A DNA stretch of 64,000 nt from positions 7,659 through 71,658 of the forward strand of contig NZ_QGGL01000001.1 of NCBI RefSeq assembly GCF_003148565.1, given 5' to 3'. The translations under genes were made by a program, and so were the position numbers. This DNA comes from Tumebacillus permanentifrigoris (lineage in GTDB: Bacteria > Bacillota > Bacilli > Tumebacillales > Tumebacillaceae). How positions within the stretch are numbered: position 1 is the stretch's first letter; each line of letters starts with the position of its first letter. The notes beneath the pieces were generated by a model, which had not been told where the DNA came from, did no database searches, and worked only from the letters and a program-made list of their open reading frames with translations. Shown piece after piece: positions 25,066 to 32,741 of this stretch.

Positions 25066-26013
25066 TTACATCAAGTGACTGGTCTTGATCCATTCACGCG
25101 TGCGTTCGATGCCTTCCTCGAGCGACACCTGCGGCTCCCAGCCCATCAAGCGTTTGGCCTTCTCGTAGTTGCAGAGCAGCTTGTGAATCTCCGCTTGCGG
25201 GTGGATGTGTTCAATGTGTTCAATCTCCACCGTGCCGCCGGAGATCAGCGCTGCGAGGTCATTGATCGCGATGTCACGACCGAGACCTGCATTGACGATC
25301 TCTCCGTTGACCGCATCGCTGTAGCCGGCCTCCACGACAAATCGTGCGCAGTCTTCCACGAACAGCAAGTCGCGAGTTTGCGTGCCTTCGCCGTAGATTT
25401 TCAGCGGCAGACCTTTGAGTTGGTTGCGCACGAAGATCGCGACAACGCCGCCCTCACCGCCGGTTTTTTGGAACGGTCCATAGGTGTTGAACGGGCGTAC
25501 GACGACGACCGGCAAGCCGTAGGAGTGGAAGTAGGAGAGCACCATGTTCTCCGCGCCGATCTTGGCACCTGCATACGGAGATGCCGGTTTGGTCGGGTGC
25601 GTTTCCGCGATGCCCGACTCGTCGAAGGAACGCTCGTAGACCATGCAGGTGCTCATAAACACGACTTTGACGTTGTGTTTGCGCGCTTGCTCCATCACAT
25701 AGAACGTGCCGACCGTGTCGTTGTTGAACGTCGTGCGCGGGTCATCGATCGAGTCTTGGACATTGATCGAGGCGCCGAGGTGATAGCAGAGGTCGAATTG
25801 ACCCTTCGCGAACAGCTCTGCGAGCGTCGCTTCGTTTTTGATGTCGCCCACGACAAATTCTTGGAGGTTCGGGTGGCCTTGGAACTCGTCCAAGTTTTCG
25901 GCACGACCGTTGGAGAGATCGTCGAGAATCCACACCTTATGTCCATCCTCCAGCAAGCGTTTCGCGACCCAACGCCCGATAAAACCGGCACCGCCAGTCA
26001 GAAATACGTTCAT
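25066..26013 (-). CDS. NAD-dependent nucleotide-sugar epimerase/dehydratase
   Basis: A 315-residue extended SDR. The Rossmann motif is GGAGFIGRWVAKRL at residues 7-20 and the catalytic pair is YAGAK (Y-x3-K near 145). The substrate region KRLMGWEPQVSLEEGI is typical of UDP-glucose 4-epimerase and GDP-mannose dehydratase relatives. It lies between pseI and pseC. The canonical pseudaminic acid route does not need a second SDR besides PseB, so this enzyme may make another donor sugar or a branch product. Confidence 0.85.
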   Translation of the reverse strand: MNVFLTGGAGFIGRWVAKRLLEDGHKVWILDDLSNGRAENLDEFQGHPNLQEFVVGDIKNEATLAELFAKGQFDLCYHLGASINVQDSIDDPRTTFNNDTVGTFYVMEQARKHNVKVVFMSTCMVYERSFDESGIAETHPTKPASPYAGAKIGAENMVLSYFHSYGLPVVVVRPFNTYGPFQKTGGEGGVVAIFVRNQLKGLPLKIYGEGTQTRDLLFVEDCARFVVEAGYSDAVNGEIVNAGLGRDIAINDLAALISGGTVEIEHIEHIHPQAEIHKLLCNYEKAKRLMGWEPQVSLEEGIERTREWIKTSHLM

Positions 26014-26035
26014 CTCTCACAACTCCCCGCAAATG

Positions 26036-27085
26036 TTAGATCAAATCCCAGCTCAGAGGCGTACCGCGTTTCACATCGCGGCTGACTCGCTTGCCTAGCG
26101 CAAGTTCGTAGTGTTCCGGTGACAACCCAAGACCTGGACGGATCGCCCGCAGGTTCCCCTTGGTCAGCACATCGCCTTCCTTGATGTCTTCTGTGATATA
26201 CAGCGAACGACGATATTTCAAGGAGTCCTGCTCCTTTTTGGTCGCTCCGTAGGTCACTCGACCCAGCGACTGCCACGCGCGCTCCGTCTCGACGACCAAC
26301 GCCTGCATCTCTTCTGGCTCCAGCGAAAATGCAGAATCCACGCCACCATCAGCACGGCGCAGCGTAAAATGCTTCTCGACGACCGTTGCCCCCAGCGCGA
26401 CGCTCGCCACAGCGACCCCGACGCCCATCGTGTGGTCGGATAAGCCGACTTGGATGTTGAACAGTTCGCTCATGTGCGGGATCGTCAGAATGTTGGTATT
26501 CTCCGGCGTTGCGGGGTAGGTGCTGGTACACTTTAGCAGCACCAAGTGTTCGCAACCTGCCTCGCGCACCGCTCGCACCGTTTTGTCGAGGTCGGCCACA
26601 GTTGCCATCCCGGTGGAGATGATCATCGGTTTGCCCGTCGCCGCGACTTTGCGAATCAAGGGGAGGTCTGTATTTTCAAATGAAGCGATCTTGTAGCAGG
26701 GCACGTCCAAGGACTCCAAAAAATCGACTGCCGTTTCGTCGAACGGAGTCGAGAACCCAATCATACCTAGTTCGCGACACCGATCAAAAATCGCTTTGTG
26801 CCACTCCCATGGGGTGTAGGCCTCTTGGTAAAGCTTGTAGAGCGAAGTGCCCTTCCACAGACTGTTGGGGTCGTTGATGAAAAATTCGCCTTCTTCGAGG
26901 TCCAACGTCATCGTGTCTGCGGTGTAGGTTTGGATTTTCAGCGCATGTGCTCCTGCTTGCGCAGCGGCTTCGACGATCTCCAACGCCCGCTCCAAGGATT
27001 GATTGTGATTGCCTGACATCTCCGCGATGATGAATGGCGGGTGATCAGGCCCAACCATCCGACCTGCAATCGAAAAGTTACTCAT
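26036..27085 (-). CDS. pseI: Pseudaminic acid synthase (NeuB family)
   Basis: 349 residues. The NeuB TIM barrel shows FIIAEMSGNHNQSLERAL, HALKIQTYTADTMTLD, GFSTPFDETAVDFLE and KCTSTYPA. A C-terminal SAF (antifreeze-like) domain follows (SLYITEDIKEGDVLTKGNLR). It condenses phosphoenolpyruvate with the 6-deoxy-AltdiNAc sugar. Start ATG at 27085, two bases after the upstream stop region. Neighbours pseH, pseG, pseF and pseB support the pseudaminic rather than the sialic acid variant. Confidence 0.93.
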   Translation of the reverse strand: MSNFSIAGRMVGPDHPPFIIAEMSGNHNQSLERALEIVEAAAQAGAHALKIQTYTADTMTLDLEEGEFFINDPNSLWKGTSLYKLYQEAYTPWEWHKAIFDRCRELGMIGFSTPFDETAVDFLESLDVPCYKIASFENTDLPLIRKVAATGKPMIISTGMATVADLDKTVRAVREAGCEHLVLLKCTSTYPATPENTNILTIPHMSELFNIQVGLSDHTMGVGVAVASVALGATVVEKHFTLRRADGGVDSAFSLEPEEMQALVVETERAWQSLGRVTYGATKKEQDSLKYRRSLYITEDIKEGDVLTKGNLRAIRPGLGLSPEHYELALGKRVSRDVKRGTPLSWDLI

Positions 27086-27090
27086 CTACC

Positions 27091-27495
27091 TCACTGCTCC
27101 TTCATCAACATGACGAACGCTTCTCCGTCCATCACCACGTCATTCGTTTGGTTGGTGCAGATCGTGCTGCAGCGAAAAATCTGTTTGTCTCGCTTGTCTT
27201 TGATCTCCTCGATGGTAACCTTCGCTGTGACTTCATCCTCATGATAGACAGGCGCATGGTAGTTCAAGCTCTGGCTGAGGTAGATCGTACCCGGCCCTGG
27301 CAGCTTGGTTCCGAGCACCGCGCTGATCAGACCGGAGACCAAAGCGCCGTGAGAGATTTTTCGGCCAAATCGGGATTGGGCTGCAAACTGCTCATCGAGA
27401 TGCAACGGATTGGTGTCGAGCGAGAGTTCGGCAAAGCTTTCCACATCGGCAGCTGTGATTTTCTTGGTGATCGATGCTGTATCGCCAACTTTCAT
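27091..27495 (-). CDS. MaoC-like hotdog hydratase
   Basis: 134 residues with the R-specific enoyl-CoA hydratase signature: DTNPLHLDEQFAAQSRFG then ISHGALVSGLISAVLG, which includes the catalytic Asp and His of the hydratase-2 motif. Such enzymes make (R)-3-hydroxyacyl-CoA. It lies inside the pseudaminic acid operon directly after the acyltransferase gene pseH, which is unusual. The context suggests it supplies a hydroxyacyl-CoA, such as 3-hydroxybutyryl-CoA, for N-acylation of the sugar. GGGAGGA precedes the ATG. Confidence 0.85.
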   Translation of the reverse strand: MKVGDTASITKKITAADVESFAELSLDTNPLHLDEQFAAQSRFGRKISHGALVSGLISAVLGTKLPGPGTIYLSQSLNYHAPVYHEDEVTAKVTIEEIKDKRDKQIFRCSTICTNQTNDVVMDGEAFVMLMKEQ

Positions 27496-27513
27496 TTGAC
27501 TTCCTCCCTTGTG

Positions 27514-28065
27514 TTATTGAATCTCGATCGAGCGGTAGTTGTACGTGGCCTTGATGCTCTGCCATTTCGCACGGGTAATTCCCATCCGAATGACGTCGTA
27601 AAACTGCCCGTTTTTGCAAATGTGTTCCTTGAACTCCCCTTCAACCTCCGAACCGAACTTTTGGTGGATTTGCACAACTTTGTCGTTGAAGGAAAACACT
27701 TCGCACCACAGCTTGTTCAGCTCCAACCGATCGAAGACATAGTCATACATGTTGCATTCGAGGAGCGTTCCCAACCCTTTGCCCCGAGCGCGTTCATCGG
27801 CGATGTAGTACGCCCATGCACAGTGCTGGTTGCGTCGGTCGATGAAGTTGACCGAGATCAGCCCCACCGGAACTGCTCCTTCGAGCAGTTCGATGATCCA
27901 GTATGTTTCGGTATCGCTCTGACTAGTGGTCTCATACCACTTGCGCTGATCTTCGAGGGTCAAAACCGGGTCGGTATACATGTATTTGGTAACTTCCGGC
28001 ATCATCCGCCAGTTCATCACCATTTCTAAGTCATTCGGAGTCACCTTACGCAAACGAATCGTCAT
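27514..28065 (-). CDS. pseH: GNAT N-acyltransferase, PseH-like
   Basis: 183 residues of GNAT fold: an N-terminal LRKVTPNDLEMVMNWRMMPEV segment (21 residues in all, shortened here as LRKVTPNDLEMVMNWR), GLISVNFIDRRNQHCAWAYY, and the acyl-CoA loop ARGKGLGTLLE near 96. PseH transfers an acyl group to the 4-amino group of UDP-4-amino-AltNAc. The ATG overlaps the pseG stop (ATGA). The MaoC gene next door raises the possibility that its donor is not acetyl-CoA. Confidence 0.87.
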   Translation of the reverse strand: MTIRLRKVTPNDLEMVMNWRMMPEVTKYMYTDPVLTLEDQRKWYETTSQSDTETYWIIELLEGAVPVGLISVNFIDRRNQHCAWAYYIADERARGKGLGTLLECNMYDYVFDRLELNKLWCEVFSFNDKVVQIHQKFGSEVEGEFKEHICKNGQFYDVIRMGITRAKWQSIKATYNYRSIEIQ

Positions 28066-29195
28066 GCTGGGTCCACCTCATATCGGGAGTATATTGCCTG
28101 TGAGACGGGACCGCCGATCCCGAGGTCCTGACGGCTGCCCATCAGTTTCAGACCAGCCTCGCTCATCTCAAGCAGTTGATCGGGAGCCTGCATCATGTCA
28201 TAGACAGCCTTTGCTAGTTTCGCAGGTGTCACCTCATCGCTCCAACCCAAGTTCCAAACGGCCTTCGCCGCCTCCACCGCCGCTGTGGTCTCCGCTTGGT
28301 TCTCAGCGACCACGACCGTTATCGAGGGCAGCCCCAGATAGCACCGTTCCCACGTGGCGGACCCCATCGCACCAATCCCCAGATCGGCCGATGCCATCAA
28401 CTCCGCCATATTTTGAATCTGCAAGTGAAAAACCGCGGTTGGCAGTTCGGCGCAGAGCGCGGCAATTTGCGCCTTGCGCGGATTCGCACCTCCGACCACA
28501 ACATCCACGGTCACGTGGTCTAGTTTCAAGCTTCGCAGTGCCTCCAAGGCTTTTTCCGTCTCTTCTGTCGGATCGCTCCCCCCAAAAAAGACGAGCATTC
28601 GCCGCACCTGTCCGTCGCGTTGGCGCAACGTTTCCCGAGCACTTGCAAATTCGGGGCGCAACAACGCATATCGCGGGCCGAGCAACATCCGGCAGTCCTT
28701 GGGCACGAGTGCGTCGTAACGCGTCTCGAGATTGGGGTACAAGTTTTGATCGAGCAACAAATCGCAGTCATGCGGGCGGTCTGCCATGTCATCAATCACC
28801 ATGATCTGGTCCACCCATTGGCGCATGCGCGATTCGAAGCGCTGATCCAACGCATAGGAATCGAGAATCAACCAGTCAGCGGGGGGGTCCAACTCTTGGA
28901 GAATTTCCTGCACCTGCAGAGCATCCTGCGCCCACGAAGCCCCCATCCACCGCTCATAAAAACTCAACGAAGACTCCTCAAGATCAGGAATCACCGGCAT
29001 GCGAAAAACAGCATGTCCTTTGATAGTTTCGATATAGTCGCACAGATTGCCGTCCAGTTCGCGACAGAGAAAAGCAATGCGCGCTCCGCGTGCGCGCAAT
29101 TCGTCAGCCAACGTCAGGCATCTCATCACGTGTCCAGTCCCGATCTCGGTCGAAGAATCAGCGCGAAAAACGATCTGTAGGCCCTTGCGCTTCAT
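28062..29195 (-). CDS. pseG: UDP-sugar hydrolase PseG
   Basis: Releases UDP from UDP-2,4-diacylamido-2,4,6-trideoxy-AltNAc-type sugars before the PseI step. It has 377 residues of GT-B fold: FRADSSTEIGTGHVMRC at the N-terminus with the catalytic His in GTGH, DDMADRPHDCDLLLDQNLY in the middle, and GGSDPTEETEKAL and GAMGSATWERCYLGLP in the C-terminal domain. I favour the ATG at 29195, seven bases after GGGAG; an ATG two codons upstream overlaps the previous stop. Confidence 0.9.
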   Translation of the reverse strand: MKRKGLQIVFRADSSTEIGTGHVMRCLTLADELRARGARIAFLCRELDGNLCDYIETIKGHAVFRMPVIPDLEESSLSFYERWMGASWAQDALQVQEILQELDPPADWLILDSYALDQRFESRMRQWVDQIMVIDDMADRPHDCDLLLDQNLYPNLETRYDALVPKDCRMLLGPRYALLRPEFASARETLRQRDGQVRRMLVFFGGSDPTEETEKALEALRSLKLDHVTVDVVVGGANPRKAQIAALCAELPTAVFHLQIQNMAELMASADLGIGAMGSATWERCYLGLPSITVVVAENQAETTAAVEAAKAVWNLGWSDEVTPAKLAKAVYDMMQAPDQLLEMSEAGLKLMGSRQDLGIGGPVSQAIYSRYEVDPA

Positions 29196-29197
29196 CG

Positions 29198-29932
29198 TCA
29201 TTCTCCCAGTTTTTTCTGCTCGATATGCGCATTGATGGCGCGCAGTTCTGGATGTTGCTCCATGAACTGAATGCCTTGCTGCCAGCTAAAAATCTCTCCC
29301 GGTCGGTACAACCCTTGGTAGACCTGCGAGATTAACTCCCAGTCCTCTGGCGTATCCAACGTCCATCGATACTGGGAGTAGTCGACCGCGTTCTCATGTG
29401 AAGCAAGCTGGAAGATCTGCGGATTTTGATACAAGTACGGGGTGACATGCTCACGTTCGAAAGGTAGTGTGGCTTCTTGGTAGGCTTTCTCCAGAGCTGC
29501 GAAAGTAAACGCTTCCGTATCCAGCCCCCGCGGGTAGCTACACACCAGACCATTGCTCACATAATCCAAATGCGGGTTGGACAGCAACTGCTGCAACACG
29601 GCCCCTGACACAGACGGGTCCAAGAACGGACAGTCTGAGGTCACGCGCATCACCACGTCCGCTTGACTTGCTCGGGCCGCTTGGTAGTAGCGACTGAGCA
29701 CATCATCCTCACTTCCGCGCGTGCAGGTCACCCCCCAATGTTCGGCTACATGGACCAGCACATCATCAGACGGATTCTCCGTGGTGGCGATTACAACTTC
29801 GTCGATCTGGGCAATCGACTGGCAACGTTCGATGACGTGTGCCAATACAGGTTTGCCCATCAGATCGAGCATGACTTTCCCCGGTAAACGCGAGGAGCCC
29901 ATCCTCGCTTGCACAATAACAACTCGCTTCAT
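29198..29932 (-). CDS. pseF: Cytidylyltransferase of the SpsF/PseF type
   Basis: 244 residues of nucleotidyltransferase fold: VIVQARMGSSRLPGKVMLDLMG is the nucleotide-binding start (quoted in part, QARMGSSRLPGKVM), and RVTSDCPFLDP is the metal site near 97. It belongs to the SpsF-like branch (COG1861 type) that takes the place of NeuA-like PseF in many Bacillota clusters, activating pseudaminic acid as CMP-Pse. The ATG follows AGAGGTCGGG. Confidence 0.82.
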   Translation of the reverse strand: MKRVVIVQARMGSSRLPGKVMLDLMGKPVLAHVIERCQSIAQIDEVVIATTENPSDDVLVHVAEHWGVTCTRGSEDDVLSRYYQAARASQADVVMRVTSDCPFLDPSVSGAVLQQLLSNPHLDYVSNGLVCSYPRGLDTEAFTFAALEKAYQEATLPFEREHVTPYLYQNPQIFQLASHENAVDYSQYRWTLDTPEDWELISQVYQGLYRPGEIFSWQQGIQFMEQHPELRAINAHIEQKKLGE

Positions 29933-29963
29933 AAGACCCGACCTCTTTTTGACAAAAGTTGTG

Positions 29964-30968
29964 TTAGACCAACCGCTCCGTCAGAATCCAATCCCGCAAC
30001 GTCTCTTTGCTGATCGGGGTTTCATATCTTGAGTTTGCGTGATTCGGAGTCGCGCTCAACGCCTCCGGATATTCGATGCGCTGTTCGGTGAAGCTCGAAG
30101 GAATGATGTACATCTCCGACGTTTCCAACGCCGCATTGATCTCATCCTCAGTCATCAGCTCTTCATACATTTTCTCCCCTGGACGAAGACCGATCTCCGC
30201 TATCTCAACAGGCTCTTGCAGGTTGTATTTTTGCGTGACTTCCTCGATAATCACCTCAGCCAGATCGGAGAGCGAGACGGTTGGCATTTTCAGCACGAAC
30301 ACTTCACCGCCATGCGCCAGATCATTGGCCTTCAGCATCAACGAAATCGCTTGTGTCGGAGTCATCATGTAGCGCGTCATCTTCATATCTGTGATCGTGA
30401 TCTTGCGACGCTCCATAATTTGCTTGGCGAAAAGCGGAATGACAGAGCCTCGCGATCCCATGACATTCCCGAAACGAACGGAGGAAAAAATCGTCTGTTT
30501 CGGGCCCTTTTGATATTCAGCAGCTGAGATCAAACGCTCCGCAGTCAGCTTCGTCGCTCCATAGGTATTGGTAGGCGAGATCGCTTTATCGGTGGAGGTG
30601 AACATGACCTTGCACACGCTATTCTGAATCGCCGCCTGAATGACGTTCTGCGTACCGATCACGTTGGTCTGCACAGCCTCAAACGGATTGTATTCACAAA
30701 AAGGGACATGCTTCATGGCCGCCAGATGGAACACATAATCGATGTGCTCCATCGCACGAGCCAACCGCTGTCCATCCCGAACATCTCCGATGAGGAAGCG
30801 CAACTTATCCCCATGATCGAGAAACTCACGCTGCATTTCGAACTGCTTGTACTCGTCTCGACTGAAAATTCGAATGACCTTTGGATTGTGTTGCAGCAAA
30901 AAACTGGTTAAGAGCTTACCAATCGTACCCGTTCCCCCTGTGATGAGGATCTTTTTGCCCGTGTACAT
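29964..30968 (-). CDS. pseB: UDP-GlcNAc 4,6-dehydratase (inverting), PseB-like
   Basis: First enzyme of the pseudaminic acid route. It has 334 residues from the ATG at 30968, behind GGCGGTGA; a GTG three codons upstream overlaps the previous stop. SDR motifs are ITGGTGTIGKLL, FHLAAMKHVPFCEYNP and the active-site STDKAISPTNTYGATK. The MTRYMMT and GLRPGEKMYEEL motifs mark the CapD/PseB family. The product is UDP-4-keto-6-deoxy-L-AltNAc. Stress on NAD(P) binding at residues 8-15. Confidence 0.92.
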   Translation of the reverse strand: MYTGKKILITGGTGTIGKLLTSFLLQHNPKVIRIFSRDEYKQFEMQREFLDHGDKLRFLIGDVRDGQRLARAMEHIDYVFHLAAMKHVPFCEYNPFEAVQTNVIGTQNVIQAAIQNSVCKVMFTSTDKAISPTNTYGATKLTAERLISAAEYQKGPKQTIFSSVRFGNVMGSRGSVIPLFAKQIMERRKITITDMKMTRYMMTPTQAISLMLKANDLAHGGEVFVLKMPTVSLSDLAEVIIEEVTQKYNLQEPVEIAEIGLRPGEKMYEELMTEDEINAALETSEMYIIPSSFTEQRIEYPEALSATPNHANSRYETPISKETLRDWILTERLV

Positions 30969-30973
30969 GTCGT

Positions 30974-32362
30974 TCACCGCCCAATTTCACTTGAGTATAT
31001 TTCCTGTACAAGGGAACTCCATTTGTTGCGCGCAGGTGCTGCGTCATGGTGACGTACACCCTCCAAAAACTGCGCCAAGTCTAGATGTACAAATCCTTCA
31101 ATGAAGGCACCGCCTTCGGTTGCATTGTACACCGGTTGTCGCAAACTGGCGGCACGTTGGACAAACCATTCCAGATACGTCTTCATATTGTTCGGGGTGT
31201 TGACGTACCCGTCCCGATGGAAGTTGAGCACTTGTTGATGTTGGTCTACCACCGAGCGAGTTTGGAAATCGTGTGCGCCTTCTACATGGCTACGGTTATC
31301 CGTGTAGGCCAGATCAAGTCCCACGACGCAAACCGGATTGGCACCAAAAGCGAGCAACAAATCGAAAAGCACCGTCGCCACCGAACCACCGGTGCGAATC
31401 AAAGGTTCTCCTCGTTCGGCAGCTCGTTGCTCCGCCAAGTTATACCCCTCTTGGCAGACCAAGAACCGCGGACCTTGATAACTCAAGGGAACACCTTGAT
31501 ACACGGTACTTAAAAAAAATAACGGCATGTCATGCCGCTCGACAAAGCGAATCTGTTCGGCGACCAGTTCCTTCGGGTCGGCGATCATGAAAAGGTCGGG
31601 GCGAATTCCGTTGTTCAACAAAGGTTGTAAGGCAGTTCCCACAGCAGCGATCAGACAATGTTCACGCGCTTGTTTTAGCAGATGCATGTTGTTCGTAAGC
31701 GACGGCCCTGCCCCGACCAGTATCATCGGCACGTTCGTAAAACGGTCCATCAAACGTTTCACACCGGGCCAGGACTGCGCGGTATTGCTCGCAAAATTAT
31801 CACGCATCAGTCCTTGAAACGCACCCGCGCTGTTGAGAAACACCTGATACGTAACCAATGCGTTGTGCACAGGCTCCAGCTCAGGTGGCATCATCCGCAT
31901 CGACGGACCATGGAGAATCAAAAACGGTTGCTCCTGCTCCCATTCTTGGGCCATGCTCCCGATCACCTCGATGTCATCAGAGACCCGCAACTGCACGCGC
32001 GGATCGTTGATGATGTCATCGAAATTCCCTTGTTGCAACATCTGGTGGAAAAAAGCGACATTGGATTCCCAGACCTCAATCACCGTGTCGATCAGTTGGG
32101 GGTGCCGCAAAAGCACGCGGAGGTGGTGCCCACAACCGAATCCATAGACGATGAGCTTCGAAAACGGTTCGACCGCCATCTGTAGTTGTTGTCCGACAAA
32201 ACGCTCCGCTTCTTGCATCGGGTTGTACTTGCTGTGTAGCCAAAACCCGGTTGTACCCGGGTTGTAGTAGCACGTTAAGTCGCCCGTCTTCGCCTGTGTA
32301 AATTCCAGCCGAAACGCACAGTCCGCCATCGGTTCCGTTGCAACCAAATGCTTTTGAGGCAT
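30974..32362 (-). CDS. Maf-type flagellin glycosyltransferase, copy 1
   Basis: 462 residues, with the Maf (DUF115, MptE-like) core. The nucleotide-sugar loop LVGAGPSLTNN lies near 214, followed by PDLFMIADP and VVGLDLAYTDN. Maf enzymes transfer CMP-activated nonulosonic acids such as pseudaminic acid to Ser/Thr of flagellin in the cytoplasm. Directly upstream of pseB, and four bases after the 119-residue helical protein gene. A second, longer Maf is encoded at 32742-34736. Confidence 0.88.
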   Translation of the reverse strand: MPQKHLVATEPMADCAFRLEFTQAKTGDLTCYYNPGTTGFWLHSKYNPMQEAERFVGQQLQMAVEPFSKLIVYGFGCGHHLRVLLRHPQLIDTVIEVWESNVAFFHQMLQQGNFDDIINDPRVQLRVSDDIEVIGSMAQEWEQEQPFLILHGPSMRMMPPELEPVHNALVTYQVFLNSAGAFQGLMRDNFASNTAQSWPGVKRLMDRFTNVPMILVGAGPSLTNNMHLLKQAREHCLIAAVGTALQPLLNNGIRPDLFMIADPKELVAEQIRFVERHDMPLFFLSTVYQGVPLSYQGPRFLVCQEGYNLAEQRAAERGEPLIRTGGSVATVLFDLLLAFGANPVCVVGLDLAYTDNRSHVEGAHDFQTRSVVDQHQQVLNFHRDGYVNTPNNMKTYLEWFVQRAASLRQPVYNATEGGAFIEGFVHLDLAQFLEGVRHHDAAPARNKWSSLVQEIYSSEIGR

Positions 32363-32366
32363 GATC

Positions 32367-32726
32367 TTATAACTCCTGTTGGACTTGGTCGCTGTAGGCT
32401 TGCAGCAGGGTTTTGAGTTCGTATTGTAACAAGTCGCAGAACAGGACGTAGTCCCGGTTCGTCATTGCGGCTTGTACTTCTTGGAGCAGTTCGATGACGC
32501 GTTCCAATTCGAGACCTAGCAACGTGGTGGACTCGACGTTTCGAATCCCTTGTACAGCACCGGTCACCCAATTGATTCCTTCTAGAACGGCTTGGAACAG
32601 CTCCACCCAGTCCTCTTGCCCCGTTTGAAACTTTTCAGCAACTTGATCGCATGCAGCAATCAGGTTCGGCAGGTAGTCCGCCAAACTTTCCTTCGTCTCT
32701 CGAACCAGCACTTGTACATCATTCAT
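32367..32726 (-). CDS. Small helical protein paired with Maf copy 1
   Basis: 119 residues from the ATG at 32726, eight bases after AGAGGTGA; a GTG at 32738 is possible. It is acidic and all helical. Its C-terminus has NRDYVLFCDLLQYEL, closely matching NQDYILFADLVKFEL in the 99-residue protein at 34759-35058. Each of these genes directly precedes a Maf gene, so a shared role as chaperone, acceptor-recognition partner or stabiliser of Maf is likely. I know no named family. Confidence 0.78.
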   Translation of the reverse strand: MNDVQVLVRETKESLADYLPNLIAACDQVAEKFQTGQEDWVELFQAVLEGINWVTGAVQGIRNVESTTLLGLELERVIELLQEVQAAMTNRDYVLFCDLLQYELKTLLQAYSDQVQQEL

Positions 32727-32741
32727 CGCAGCGCTCACCTC

